This document shows positions 16,796-26,656 of a stretch of 64,000 bases of DNA, in pieces. Position numbers and translations under genes: made by a program. This DNA is from Flaviramulus_B aquimarinus (GTDB lineage Bacteria; Bacteroidota; Bacteroidia; Flavobacteriales; Flavobacteriaceae). Every line of letters begins with the position of its first letter. Position 1 is the first letter of the stretch. Where the stretch lies: NCBI RefSeq assembly GCF_039543205.1, contig NZ_BAABJH010000001.1, positions 248,001 through 312,000 of the forward strand. The letters are read 5' to 3'. The notes below the pieces were generated by a model. The model worked only from the letters and a program-made list of their open reading frames with translations, did not search any database and had not been told where the DNA came from.

Positions 16796-17536
16796 ATGAT
16801 TTTAAAAGCTGATAATTTAATGAAGTCCTACAGTGGACGAAAGGTGGTAAAAGACGTTTCCCTGCAAGTTAATCAAGGTGAAATTGTTGGCCTTTTAGGA
16901 CCAAACGGTGCTGGTAAAACAACATCGTTTTACATGATTGTTGGTTTAATAAAACCAAACGGTGGTCATATTTTTTTAGATAATACAGAAATCACCAAAT
17001 ACCCTATGTATAAACGTGCACAAAATGGTATTGGGTATTTAGCTCAAGAAGCCTCTGTTTTTAGAAAATTGAGTATTGAAGATAATATTTTAAGCGTACT
17101 TCAACTTACCAAACTGAGCAAGAAAGAGCAACATCATAAGATGGAATCGCTTATTGAAGAATTTGGTTTAGGTCATATTAGAAAAAGCAGAGGGGATTTA
17201 TTATCTGGTGGAGAGCGTAGACGTACCGAAATCGCACGGGCGTTAGCAACCGACCCTAGTTTTATCTTATTAGACGAACCTTTTGCCGGTGTAGATCCTG
17301 TTGCTGTTGAGGATATACAACGTATTGTAGCACAACTTACCAAAAAGAATATCGGTATACTTATAACCGACCATAATGTACAGGAAACTCTGGCTATTAC
17401 AGATAGAACCTACTTAATGTTTGAAGGTAGTATTCTTAAAGCTGGTGAACCTGAAGAACTTGCTAATGATGAAATGGTACGTAAAGTGTATTTAGGACAG
17501 AATTTTGAGCTACGCAAAAAGAAAATTCGAGACTAA
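16796..17536 (+). CDS. lptB: LPS export ABC transporter ATPase LptB
   Basis: A 246-residue ATPase of the LptB2FG complex, which extracts LPS from the inner membrane and drives it along the Lpt bridge. The Walker A is at 35-42 (GPNGAGKT), the signature in LSGGERRRTEIARAL, Walker B in FILLDEPFAGVDP and the switch in ITDHNV. The GERRR variant of the signature and EPFAGVDP are LptB hallmarks. It is 118 bases after the AhpD-like gene. The partners LptF, LptG and LptC are not in the window. Confidence 0.95.
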   Translation: MILKADNLMKSYSGRKVVKDVSLQVNQGEIVGLLGPNGAGKTTSFYMIVGLIKPNGGHIFLDNTEITKYPMYKRAQNGIGYLAQEASVFRKLSIEDNILSVLQLTKLSKKEQHHKMESLIEEFGLGHIRKSRGDLLSGGERRRTEIARALATDPSFILLDEPFAGVDPVAVEDIQRIVAQLTKKNIGILITDHNVQETLAITDRTYLMFEGSILKAGEPEELANDEMVRKVYLGQNFELRKKKIRD

Positions 17537-17604
17537 AGCCAAAGACTTATTTGATAATTTTAATTAAAAATAAACATGTCTAAGTCTATTTTATAATTTA
17601 ATCC

Positions 17605-18507
17605 TCATTGACCTTCTTGTCCCTTAAATAATGTCTTCCTAACAAAAACAAACAATCTTACTAGTAAAAATGCCAAAAACCCAACGGCTAAACCTATAAT
17701 TAAATCTCGAATAAAACTGGGGATTGTTTCTAAAAAATGATGCAAAAAGTCTATATTATGAACAAAAATACCACCAGCTACAAGCAATAAAGCTATGGTA
17801 CCAATAACCGACAGGCTTTTAATAACCCACGGCAATACATTAATCAAAGCATTTCCTACTATATGTGATATACTTTTTTTATTATCATTTAAACCTAACA
17901 GTTTCAAACCAAAATCATCCATTCTAACTATAAGGGCAACAATACCATAAACACCAATTGTAGCTATAATAGCAACTATAGATACTACTAAAATTTGAAA
18001 CAAAATAGGTCTACCTATTACTGTTCCAAGTGCTATAATTACAATTTCTACCGATAATATAAAATCAGTAAAAATTGCTGATTTTATTTTCATTTTTTCA
18101 GCAACAACTTGCTCCTCTTCAGACAGAACAATAACATCCTCAGAGTTTGTTTTTTCATTGTCCTCATGTTTGCGATGAAACAAAAAATGATATATTTTTT
18201 CAAAGCCTTCAAAAGCCAAATAAACACCTCCTAAAATTAAAGCCAAAGTAACCGCCCAGGGTGCAAAAGCACTAAGTAAGAAAGCAATTGGCAATATAAT
18301 TAACTTATTACGTGCAGAACCTTTAGTAATAGCCCATAAAACAGGTAACTCTCTTGAGGAAACAAAGCCTGTGGCCTTTTCGGCATTAACAGCTAAATCA
18401 TCACCCAAAATTCCTGCTGTTTTTTTTGTACTTATTTTACTCATTACAACAACGTCGTCCATTAAAGCCGCTATGTCGTCTAACAATGCAAAAAATCCTG
18501 ATGCCAT
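17605..18507 (-). CDS. DUF808 (YedI-type) inner-membrane protein
   Basis: A 300-residue membrane protein of the DUF808/YedI family, whose role is unknown. It begins with the diagnostic stretch ASGFFALLDDIAALMDDVV, followed by MSKISTKKTAGILGDDLAVN. About six to eight hydrophobic helices follow, with a charged loop (about 113-140, HRKHEDNEKTNSED) between them. It starts four bases after pssA on the same strand, so the two probably form an operon. Confidence 0.9.
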   Translation of the reverse strand: MASGFFALLDDIAALMDDVVVMSKISTKKTAGILGDDLAVNAEKATGFVSSRELPVLWAITKGSARNKLIILPIAFLLSAFAPWAVTLALILGGVYLAFEGFEKIYHFLFHRKHEDNEKTNSEDVIVLSEEEQVVAEKMKIKSAIFTDFILSVEIVIIALGTVIGRPILFQILVVSIVAIIATIGVYGIVALIVRMDDFGLKLLGLNDNKKSISHIVGNALINVLPWVIKSLSVIGTIALLLVAGGIFVHNIDFLHHFLETIPSFIRDLIIGLAVGFLAFLLVRLFVFVRKTLFKGQEGQ

Positions 18508-18511
18508 GTTT

Positions 18512-19258
18512 TTATTTTGAAGTTAAATTGTCTAAAACAGACATGATGATATAAAGTAATATAACTAATGGGATTGCGGCAAATTGAAGCACAATTAAAA
18601 GTACCGCACACAGTATTAAAAAAATGTATCGAGTTGCATTATTTTTAAAACTAAAATCTTTAAACTTTAACGCAAAAAGTTTAATGTTCGAATTTAAAAT
18701 ATAACAGCTTATTAATGTAAGTCCTATTAAAAACCATTGGTTTAGAATGATAGCATTTATAGCATCATTATTTTGAAACTCAATGATTAATGGTAATGAC
18801 ATTATTAATAGCGTATTTGCTGGTGTTGGCAAACCTTTAAAATACGATTGTTGGTCTAGATCAAGATTAAATACAGCCAATCTATATGCCGAAGCTAAAG
18901 TAATTAGCAACCCTAAAAGAGGAAGTATCGGTAAATTAAAATCTAACCCATTTGTATTTGAAGTCCAGCTATTATCGGAAACACTTGGAGTATCTATAGT
19001 GAATTCCAACAATTTATACATTACAATTCCTGGAACCAAACCACTAGTTACCATATCGGCCAAAGAATCGAGCTGTAAACCCAGTTCACTTTGAACCTTT
19101 AATTTTCTAGCAGCAAAACCATCAAAAAAATCAAAGAATATACCCAAAAACACAAATAACGCAGCAGTAATTAAGTTATTATTTACAGCTAAAACAACTG
19201 CAATACTCCCGCACAATAAGTTTAAAAGCGTTAATATATTAGGTATATGTTTTGTCAT
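18512..19258 (-). CDS. pssA: CDP-diacylglycerol-serine O-phosphatidyltransferase
   Basis: A 248-residue membrane enzyme that makes phosphatidylserine from CDP-diacylglycerol and serine, on the way to phosphatidylethanolamine. The complete CDP-alcohol phosphotransferase motif is present: Asp43, Asp46-Gly47, Ala50-Arg51, Gly60, Asp64 and Asp68. Around seven hydrophobic helices are visible. The frame is open to an ATG at 19288, but the fold starts at MTKHIPNILTLLNLLCG, so I use the ATG at 19258. The DUF808 gene follows after four bases. Type II PssA is the best fit; psd is not in the window. Confidence 0.9.
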   Translation of the reverse strand: MTKHIPNILTLLNLLCGSIAVVLAVNNNLITAALFVFLGIFFDFFDGFAARKLKVQSELGLQLDSLADMVTSGLVPGIVMYKLLEFTIDTPSVSDNSWTSNTNGLDFNLPILPLLGLLITLASAYRLAVFNLDLDQQSYFKGLPTPANTLLIMSLPLIIEFQNNDAINAIILNQWFLIGLTLISCYILNSNIKLFALKFKDFSFKNNATRYIFLILCAVLLIVLQFAAIPLVILLYIIMSVLDNLTSK

Positions 19259-19386
19259 ATCAAGAAATTTATTTTGTAAAAATAGCAAACAAATCTCGTC
19301 TAAAGCAATATCTAGTATAATTTCAAGTTTATAGCTTTAAATATTGTATTGATTTGAACATGATATTTTATGATTAAATTGGTATT

Positions 19387-20484
19387 ATGTGCATCTTTGT
19401 AAAAAAATTGCGATTGAGACTTTACATAACTACATTTTTTTGTGTAATATCGGTATCATTATTTAGTCAAACCGTTAGGAAATATTCTAACGAGTTTATG
19501 AATATTGGTGTGGATGCTGCTGCTTTGGCCATGAGTAGTGCTGTAACATCTCACACTGCTGATGTTAATTCTGGATATTGGAATCCAGCAGGACTTGTTC
19601 AGCTTGAAGACAATCAATTAGCACTCATGCACTCTAGTTATTTTGCTAATATTGCAAATTATGATTATGCCGCATATGCCGTCCCACTTGATGATAGAAG
19701 TGCTGTTAGTATCTCTTTAATACGGTTTGCAGTTGATGATATTTTAAATACAACACAACTTATTGATTCTCAAGGCAATATAAACTACGACAGAATTAGT
19801 TTGTTTTCTACGGCAGATTATGGACTTACATTTTCATATGCAAGAAAACTTCCTTTAGATGGTTTAAATTATGGTATTAACGCAAAAGTCATTAGACGTG
19901 TTATAGGTGATTTTGCTTCATCTTGGGGCTTTGGCTTAGATTTAGGTGTTCAATTTGAAACGGATAATAATTGGAAATTTGGTATCATGGCAAGAGATAT
20001 TACAACCACATTTAATGCCTGGGCCATTGATGAAGACCAATTTGCTACGATTCGAGATGCCGTTGAAGGTCAAAACCAAGAATTGCCCGAAAGCACAGAA
20101 ATTACTATTCCAAAATTACAAATAGGTATTTCAAAATTAGTAGATTTTAATTATGATTATACCCTTTTAACCGCAGTAAACTTAAATGTTCGTTTTGAAG
20201 AAAACAACGATATCATTTCAACATCATTTGCCAGTATAAACCCAGCATTAGGTTTTGAATTTGGATACATCGACATGGTTTATTTACGTGCTGGTATGGG
20301 TAACTTTCAAAATGAATTACAGATTGATGACACAGAACAATTAAGCTTCCAACCAAGTTTTGGTTTAGGTTTTAAATACAACGGTATTCAAATAGATTAT
20401 GCGTTTACAGATATAGGAGACCAAAGTGTCGCTTTATATTCTAACGTGTTTTCTTTAAAACTCGATTTTAGTATCTTTAGGTAA
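19387..20484 (+). CDS. PorV/PorQ-family outer-membrane protein (PorV2-like)
   Basis: A 365-residue outer-membrane beta-barrel of the FadL-like PorV/PorQ family linked to type IX secretion in Bacteroidota. A signal peptide covers about residues 1-28 (ending FSQ), and the mature start has the family pattern EFMNIGVDAAALAMSSAV, then NSGYWNPAGL. The rest is amphipathic strands. It resembles the proteins called PorV2 rather than PorV itself, and its role in secretion is not shown. It overlaps the following Lnb-type gene by one base (TAATG), suggesting coupled expression. Confidence 0.82.
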   Translation: MCIFVKKLRLRLYITTFFCVISVSLFSQTVRKYSNEFMNIGVDAAALAMSSAVTSHTADVNSGYWNPAGLVQLEDNQLALMHSSYFANIANYDYAAYAVPLDDRSAVSISLIRFAVDDILNTTQLIDSQGNINYDRISLFSTADYGLTFSYARKLPLDGLNYGINAKVIRRVIGDFASSWGFGLDLGVQFETDNNWKFGIMARDITTTFNAWAIDEDQFATIRDAVEGQNQELPESTEITIPKLQIGISKLVDFNYDYTLLTAVNLNVRFEENNDIISTSFASINPALGFEFGYIDMVYLRAGMGNFQNELQIDDTEQLSFQPSFGLGFKYNGIQIDYAFTDIGDQSVALYSNVFSLKLDFSIFR

Positions 20485-21653
20485 TGCAAAAAACACTATT
20501 TTTAGTCTTCTTTTTTTTATTTGTAAAACTATCAAATGCTCAGCAAAACAGGTTATCTAATGAAGCAGAAATTAGCGTACTTACTGTTGGTCCGGGCACC
20601 TCTTTGAATGATGCTTTTGGGCATAGTGCGTTTAGAATTAAAGATCAAAAGCTTGGTATTGATGAGGTATATGGCTATGGCGAATATGATTTTAATGCCC
20701 CAAATTTCTATTTAAAATTCGCTCAAGGAAAACTAAATTATTTAATAAACAAAACAAGTTTTAATAGGTTTTATCAAATTTACACATACTTTAATAGAAC
20801 TTTAAAAGAACAAGTTTTAAATCTTTCTCAAACAGAAAAGCAGAAGTTATACGATTATTTAATTAATAATTACAAACCAGAAAATAGAAGGTACTTGTAT
20901 GAATTCTTTTTTGATAATTGTGCTACAAAAATTAAAGATGTTACTATCCTTGCTTTAAACAACAATGTAATTTTTAGTACTCCCGAGAATTTTAAAGCGG
21001 CCTCTTTTAGAACGTTGATTCAAAATAATTTAAATAGAAATTCTTGGGGAAGTTTTGGTATCGATTTAGCCTTAGGGTCCGTTATTGATAGAAAAGCAAG
21101 CTCTGAAGACCATATGTTTTTACCTGAAAATATTTATAACTTTTTTGATATTGCCACTATAAAAAATGCTAATCGCCAGTTAATTAAAGAGCGGCAAGTA
21201 CTTTTTACACAGAAAAAAATCACCAAATCAAATTCATTTCTAACAAGTCCTATTTTTATATTTGGAATTATTGGATTGCTTATTATTTTTATAACTTATA
21301 AAGATTATAAAAATCACAAGCAAAGCAAGTGGTTAGATATAACTTTGTTTTTTATAACTGGTGTTATTGGCATCCTTATTTTGTTGCTTTGGTTTGCAAC
21401 AGATCATAAAGGCACACATCAAAACTATAATCTGTTGTGGGCATTTGCACTTAATATTTTAGTAATAGGTCAATTTTTTAGAAAAAAAGTAAGCGTTTGG
21501 TTTATCAAGTACATCAAGCTTTTAATTATTCTTTTATGCTTATTAACGCTGCATTGGATAATTGGTATTCAGGTTTTTGCTATTGGACTAATTCCGTTGT
21601 TATTGGGATTATTTATTAGATATATGTATTTAGTGTCTCACTACAATCAATAA
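20484..21653 (+). CDS. DUF4105/Lnb-type lipoprotein N-acyltransferase
   Basis: A 389-residue protein with a signal peptide (first 19 residues), a periplasmic DUF4105 domain (about 25-235) and five C-terminal membrane helices (about 240-385). This is the architecture of Lnb, identified in Bacteroides as the enzyme that adds the third acyl chain to lipoproteins. Likely catalytic residues of its Cys-His type domain are His47 (AFGHSAF) and Cys146 (FFDNCATKI). It overlaps the PorV2-like gene by one base. That it acylates lipoproteins here is an inference from family. Confidence 0.82.
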   Translation: MQKTLFLVFFFLFVKLSNAQQNRLSNEAEISVLTVGPGTSLNDAFGHSAFRIKDQKLGIDEVYGYGEYDFNAPNFYLKFAQGKLNYLINKTSFNRFYQIYTYFNRTLKEQVLNLSQTEKQKLYDYLINNYKPENRRYLYEFFFDNCATKIKDVTILALNNNVIFSTPENFKAASFRTLIQNNLNRNSWGSFGIDLALGSVIDRKASSEDHMFLPENIYNFFDIATIKNANRQLIKERQVLFTQKKITKSNSFLTSPIFIFGIIGLLIIFITYKDYKNHKQSKWLDITLFFITGVIGILILLLWFATDHKGTHQNYNLLWAFALNILVIGQFFRKKVSVWFIKYIKLLIILLCLLTLHWIIGIQVFAIGLIPLLLGLFIRYMYLVSHYNQ

Positions 21654-21701
21654 TAGCAATCACCGAATACTAATAACTGAGACTAAATACTGCAAACTGA
21701 A

Positions 21702-23093
21702 TTACTGCCCTCTAAAGAAAATAACAGTACTCAGTGTTTTTATTAAAATATTTATATCTAACAAAAAGCTTCTATGCTTAATATAGTATAAATCATATTG
21801 TAGCTTAAGCAAGCTATCATCTACCGAAGACCCATATCTCGTTTTTACTTGTGCCCAACCAGTAAGACCAGGTTTAACAATATGTCGAGTTTCATAAAAA
21901 GGTAGCATTTGTGATAGCTCTTTGACAAAATAAGGACGTTCTGGCCTTGGCCCTATTAAACTCATTTCACCCTTTAAAATGTTTATAAACTGTGGTATTT
22001 CATCTAATCTTGTATGTCTTAAAAACTTGCCAAAAGGGGTAACCCTTACATCGCCTTTTTTTGCCCAAACTGCCCCTGTTTTTTCTGCATTCTTAATCAT
22101 TGTTCGGAATTTAAGTATTTTAAAAACCTTTCCGTTTTTCCCTATTCTTTTATGAGAATAAAAAAGAGCACCACGATTAGCAATACTATTACCTAGTAAG
22201 AAAAGCGGCAAAAACAGTATTCCAATTAAAAGACCAATAACGGAAATAATGATATCAAAAAAACGATGAAAAAACAAGTATAATTTATTCTGATTGCTCC
22301 GACTAAATGGAAAATATTTATAAAAATCTTTTCCAACAAATTGCACTGGGATACGCTGTGTCATTTCCTCATAAACCTGAGTATATTCCTTTATAGGGAA
22401 GCCTTCTTCCAGTAACTTTATAAGTGTATAATAAATACCTGAAGTAATCGCTTCTGAGTTATAACTTGCTATAACAATTTCAGATATACTTTCATTTTTA
22501 ATAACTTCTAAAATCTGATCGGGGCTATATTCTGGAATGGCATTAAACTTTAACGCTTCAAATTTATTTATTTCACAGTTAACAAATCCAACGATCTTAT
22601 AATTAGGGTCTGAACTTTTAAAGGCATCAACAATAGTTTCAATATTAGATGTCTCACCAATAATCAAAACCTTTTTATAAAATCTAGGAGACACCACAAA
22701 ATTGATATACGCTAATCTCCACAAAATGAGTGCAACTAGAATCGCAAAATAAAAGAAAAGGATTTGAAGACGGTTATCTGGCAATATAGGTGTAAAAAAA
22801 GGTGTTAAAAAGTAAAACAACACGGTTGTAGATACAGTAAAAACAATACTTGTTGAAATTTTTTCAATCTTACTGGACTTTTGTAAATCATAAAGTTCAA
22901 AAATAGTTCCAAATATTGAAACATATAAAATTAGAACAAAAACCCATCGCCAATTTTCTTTTGTTATCGTGAAATAATGAAAATCGAATGTGTTTCCAAC
23001 AAAATACAATACCAAGAGTATTGAAATGATATCTAGAAGACGTAAAAGAATTTTACGTTCCGATATATTAAAATGGATACTGCTATTAGACAT
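21702..23093 (-). CDS. Undecaprenyl-phosphate sugar-1-phosphate transferase (initiating enzyme, WbaP/WcaJ type)
   Basis: A 463-residue polyisoprenyl-phosphate hexose-1-phosphate transferase that would load the first sugar onto undecaprenyl phosphate for the block's polysaccharide. Four N-terminal membrane helices (about 10-115), a CoA-binding-like soluble domain (about 135-250), one more membrane segment (about 270-295), then the catalytic domain: KILKFRTM, RLDEIPQFINILKGEMSLIGPRPERP and PGLTGWAQV. Sugar is probably glucose or galactose but not determined. It is the last gene of the leftward block, 94 bases after the GT4 gene; a -7-like element (23147-23154) may give it its own promoter. Confidence 0.92.
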   Translation of the reverse strand: MSNSSIHFNISERKILLRLLDIISILLVLYFVGNTFDFHYFTITKENWRWVFVLILYVSIFGTIFELYDLQKSSKIEKISTSIVFTVSTTVLFYFLTPFFTPILPDNRLQILFFYFAILVALILWRLAYINFVVSPRFYKKVLIIGETSNIETIVDAFKSSDPNYKIVGFVNCEINKFEALKFNAIPEYSPDQILEVIKNESISEIVIASYNSEAITSGIYYTLIKLLEEGFPIKEYTQVYEEMTQRIPVQFVGKDFYKYFPFSRSNQNKLYLFFHRFFDIIISVIGLLIGILFLPLFLLGNSIANRGALFYSHKRIGKNGKVFKILKFRTMIKNAEKTGAVWAKKGDVRVTPFGKFLRHTRLDEIPQFINILKGEMSLIGPRPERPYFVKELSQMLPFYETRHIVKPGLTGWAQVKTRYGSSVDDSLLKLQYDLYYIKHRSFLLDINILIKTLSTVIFFRGQ

Positions 23094-23146
23094 TCTAGAA
23101 CTCGATTGAGAGGTTATAAAGATAATAAGTAAATTTAATTAAGCCT

Positions 23147-23154
23147 CAAAATTA
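23147..23154 (-). promoter_or_regulatory. Possible internal -7 element before the initiating transferase
   Basis: TAATTTTG on the minus strand fits TAnnTTTG in the 94-base gap between the GT4 and initiating-transferase genes. No -33 TTG at the usual spacing. This could be chance in AT-rich DNA. Confidence 0.28.
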
Positions 23155-23187
23155 CTGTAAGACTTCGTACTTTTATAAAGTTTTGAA

Positions 23188-24201
23188 TTATCGTAGAACT
23201 TCTACCCATTGATTTTTAATAGTTTTCCAATCAAACTGCTCTGCATATTCGCGTGCATTTTTAACCATTTTTCTGGTATCATCAGGAGAATTCATCAATC
23301 TTATTATAGCCATTACAAATGCCTCAACCGAATTTGGTTCTACTAAAATACCTGTTTTGTCATCTTCAATTAAAAAAGGTATTCCCCCAACATTTGTAGA
23401 TATAACTGGTAAGCCCAAAGCCATTGATTCTATAACACTTACGGGCATATTATCTACATTTGTGGTATTTATAAAAATATTATAATGATTAGATCGTTTT
23501 ATCCATTCTTGTTTTGATAATTTCCCTGTAAATGTAACCACAACTCCCAACTCATCAGCATAGTTTTTAACATCAAGCAAACTTCCATCACTGTCTGGAC
23601 CTACCATACAAAGTTCAGCTTTAATGTTTTTATCGTTAAGCAACTTTATAATTTTTATTGCCAATAAAGGATTATACATTTTAGAAAACGACCGTACCCA
23701 AAGCAATTTTATATCATTAAAAGTTCTCTCTTTAAAAGTATAGTTTTCAAGTTTTACTGTATTAGGAATACAAATAATATTTGTGTAACCTGATGCTTCA
23801 AAATTAGATTTGGTAAATAATGAAGGTGCTATATTTAAATGGGCATTTTTGAATATGGCTCTAGACATTACAGGGAAATTCTTTAATCTATCTGGTAACT
23901 TACCACCATGGAGTATGGGTAAATATTTTAGTTTAAGGATTCTACAAAATTGACTTACTAAATAGGCATAATAAAAATTTAATGTCCCATAAGTGTCTAT
24001 TAAAACATAATCAGTTTTATTTCTTTGTTTGAAACATAACCATAACATATTAATCATCCTTAAAAAGATATTTTTCTTATCTGAGGCTGAAAAAACGGTA
24101 TAACCACAATCGGTGAATAAAGGCTCTAACAGATCAATAGATGTAAAATTGGCATTCCTGTTCTTATTCCATTTATTTCCTATGTAAACTATATTTTTCA
24201 A
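23188..24201 (-). CDS. GT4-family glycosyltransferase
   Basis: A 337-residue GT-B-fold glycosyltransferase (GT4-like). The C-terminal half carries the nucleotide-sugar site: LLWVRSFSKMYNPLLAIKII, then the family's Glu-rich loop at about 255-280 (NMPVSVIESMALGLPVISTN, then GGIP), and GILVEPNSVEAFVMAI. The N-terminal half is the acceptor-binding side and is poorly conserved. The donor sugar is not predictable. Its first four bases overlap the end of the upstream ligase/polymerase gene (ATGA type), so translation is probably coupled. Confidence 0.87.
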   Translation of the reverse strand: MKNIVYIGNKWNKNRNANFTSIDLLEPLFTDCGYTVFSASDKKNIFLRMINMLWLCFKQRNKTDYVLIDTYGTLNFYYAYLVSQFCRILKLKYLPILHGGKLPDRLKNFPVMSRAIFKNAHLNIAPSLFTKSNFEASGYTNIICIPNTVKLENYTFKERTFNDIKLLWVRSFSKMYNPLLAIKIIKLLNDKNIKAELCMVGPDSDGSLLDVKNYADELGVVVTFTGKLSKQEWIKRSNHYNIFINTTNVDNMPVSVIESMALGLPVISTNVGGIPFLIEDDKTGILVEPNSVEAFVMAIIRLMNSPDDTRKMVKNAREYAEQFDWKTIKNQWVEVLR

Positions 24202-25577
24202 TGACTTATGGGGATTGATTGCCTTTTAGATTTATTGCTTTTTATTTTACGTTTAACAGTACTTTTATATTGAATATCCAACAAACATAATCCATATACA
24301 AATGCAGGTGCTGCAATACGCATTGAGGAGTGATTGATGGTTAAAAACCAAAATAAGTAACACGAGTAAAAGAAAATATTCGATTTATTCCTTAATCGAA
24401 CCAACAAAGGGGCAATTAATAAAATTATCAATGCCGTCATTCCAAACAAACCATGTTCGGATAAAATACGGCTCATCTCGTTGTGGGATGCTGCTTCTAT
24501 GCCTTCACTTTTTTGCCGAAGTTCTTTTATTTTTCCAACACCAACGCCTAAAACTGGATTTTTTAAAAACTCGTCTATTTCAAAAGAAACCAAATCTGAT
24601 CTTCCAGTAGAAACATCTTGTTTTTCGCGCCCTAATGCATCTTGATTAGCATACCTTTTATCAATAAGCCCACTAGTTTGTATTGAAGAAAATAACCAAA
24701 TTAATAATGCTACGCCCATAAAAACAAAAATGGTTCTACTTATTCTGAACTTAGCTTTAGTGTTTACTTTCATAAAATACAAATAAACAAAAACAAACAC
24801 CATGATTAAAGCGGTAATAATACCTCCTCTACTAAATGTTATAATTCCTCTATAACTAATAATGGCTAAAAGAGATCCGTTTATTATTTTAAGAAACACT
24901 GAGGGCGATAGCATAAAAAAACGAATGCTAAAAACAAACATCCCCAAACCTAATACGGTTGATACTTGATTGGGCCCAAAACCACCTGAAGCAGCAAAAT
25001 TAGAACCTGTACCTGTTAACACGTCTTTAATACTTGGCGTAAACAGAAACAAATATGTTGCTGTTGTAACTAGTGGTAGTGCCATTGTTAATAGCACTTT
25101 GTGCATATCCATATAGGCTATACGCTGTTTATATGCAAAAATTGCAACAATACCTAAACATACTGGTCCACTTAAATTAAAAGCTATGGCTGTTCTTATG
25201 GTAGTCTCTGCTGTTATATTAAATCCCGCAACCAGTATTCCAGGAACAAGTAAAACAATATAAATTAAGTAAGGAATGGGTTCTTTAAGTCTTGTAGAAA
25301 AAATCCCTATCAAACAAAAAATAATCACTAAATATTTAGAGGTTTCGTAGAGTAAATTACCATCGGTCATTCTTAAAAAAACCTCTGCGCCTACCACATA
25401 GCTACATGCCATTAACACTTTTAAAACTTTCTGAGATGGCTTTGCTTTAAATATAGCATTTACATAAAACACAAATATTCCTAATAAGTATATTTTTGAC
25501 AGCATTTCAAAACTATATACGGCAAAACCAATAAGGATGTGCAAACCTATTATTTTTATATAGTTGAAGTTTTTCAC
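24198..25577 (-). CDS. O-antigen polymerase/ligase family membrane protein
   Basis: A 459-residue inner-membrane protein with about 11-12 hydrophobic helices. The large periplasmic loop (about 310-370) has TGRSDLVSFEIDEFLKNPVLG, then GVGVGKI and HNEMSRILSEHGLFGM, the pattern of the O-antigen ligase/polymerase (PF04932-like) family. It could polymerise repeat units (Wzy) or transfer finished chains (WaaL-like). The family cannot be separated by sequence alone. It overlaps both neighbours by four bases in the leftward block. Confidence 0.85.
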   Translation of the reverse strand: MKNFNYIKIIGLHILIGFAVYSFEMLSKIYLLGIFVFYVNAIFKAKPSQKVLKVLMACSYVVGAEVFLRMTDGNLLYETSKYLVIIFCLIGIFSTRLKEPIPYLIYIVLLVPGILVAGFNITAETTIRTAIAFNLSGPVCLGIVAIFAYKQRIAYMDMHKVLLTMALPLVTTATYLFLFTPSIKDVLTGTGSNFAASGGFGPNQVSTVLGLGMFVFSIRFFMLSPSVFLKIINGSLLAIISYRGIITFSRGGIITALIMVFVFVYLYFMKVNTKAKFRISRTIFVFMGVALLIWLFSSIQTSGLIDKRYANQDALGREKQDVSTGRSDLVSFEIDEFLKNPVLGVGVGKIKELRQKSEGIEAASHNEMSRILSEHGLFGMTALIILLIAPLLVRLRNKSNIFFYSCYLFWFLTINHSSMRIAAPAFVYGLCLLDIQYKSTVKRKIKSNKSKRQSIPISH

Positions 25578-26656
25578 TGTAAGTTAATGTGCTTTGAATA
25601 TATGTTTAAAATGGTTTGTAATTGAGTTTTTTCAGAATAATTTTCTAAAATGTTTTTTTTATAGGATGTTGAATGGTTATTTCTCAATGTTTCGTTTTCA
25701 ATATATAGGGATATGGCTTCAAACAAACTATTTGCATCAGATGGTTTAACCAAAAGTCCGTTTTGATTATTTGTAATTACAACACCACACTCGCCTACTT
25801 TTGTTGCTACGACTGCCAAACCGGACAAGCCATATTCTAGCAATGCAACTGGTAAGCCTTCAGACTTTGAAGATAACACCCCTATTTCGCATTGGTTTAA
25901 AATATTAAAAATATCTGGTTTACTACCATACAAAAAACAGGATTGTGTTAAACCTGACTTTTTTATTTTAGATGCAATTGCTCTGGAATATTCATCATTA
26001 AAATCTTTCCCAATACAATGCAAAGTCCACTCAGGATGTATCTTTACTATTTGTTTAAAAGCTTCGAGTAGTGTGAAATGATCCTTTTGTGGTCTTAAAT
26101 TAGCTAAACACACAATGCGCTTTCCTGAAATTCCGTTCAGTATTGTTTTCTCTGGTTTTTTATCTACGCTAGCAAAATTTGGTAAGTAAGACACATTATT
26201 AAACTTTAATTTTTGAACTGCCCAAGCTTCCAATAATCTATTAACACTAAAAATATGATTGAAATATTTTGAACAAAACTTAAGAACTCCAAACTTACGT
26301 TCATTTAAATAATCGCTATTTCCATAATGATCATGCCAAACAACAGATACATTGTTGTTGAGTAGTTTCATTATTGTGGCTAAAAAAAATGAAGAGGAAT
26401 GTGCATGAATAATATTTATTTTTTCAGCTCTAATAAGCCTATTCAGTCTTTTTATAGCACCAAAATCTATTGTTTTGATTTTATTAAGGAATACATATCC
26501 AACATCATCAGAAAGGCTTTCTTTTAAAAGGCCCTCTTTTCTGGTAGTGCATAGAAAAGATGTTTCTATTTCAGCTACTAATGCATTCGCTATGTTTACG
26601 GCAACACGTTCTGCGCCACCTGTTTCTAAAGAGTCTATTAACTGTAATACGCGCAT
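25574..26656 (-). CDS. GT4-family glycosyltransferase
   Basis: A 360-residue GT4 glycosyltransferase, cytoplasmic. The N-terminus has the typical acceptor-side motif RVLQLIDSLETGGAERVAVN. The C-terminal donor domain shows CLANLRPQKDHFTLLEAF (about 190-207), SSKSEGLPVALLEYGLSGLAVVA (about 273-297) and GLLVKPSDANSLFEAI. It is complete in length and has ATGA overlaps with the downstream gene and a one-base overlap with the upstream GT4. The sugar and linkage are not predictable. Confidence 0.9.
   Translation of the reverse strand: MRVLQLIDSLETGGAERVAVNIANALVAEIETSFLCTTRKEGLLKESLSDDVGYVFLNKIKTIDFGAIKRLNRLIRAEKINIIHAHSSSFFLATIMKLLNNNVSVVWHDHYGNSDYLNERKFGVLKFCSKYFNHIFSVNRLLEAWAVQKLKFNNVSYLPNFASVDKKPEKTILNGISGKRIVCLANLRPQKDHFTLLEAFKQIVKIHPEWTLHCIGKDFNDEYSRAIASKIKKSGLTQSCFLYGSKPDIFNILNQCEIGVLSSKSEGLPVALLEYGLSGLAVVATKVGECGVVITNNQNGLLVKPSDANSLFEAISLYIENETLRNNHSTSYKKNILENYSEKTQLQTILNIYSKHINLQ

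Noticed and set aside
17541..17595. Weak inverted repeat AGACTTA...TAAGTCT after lptB
   Set aside because: The 7-bp stem has a loop of about 30 bases and no T-run, so a terminator is not supported.
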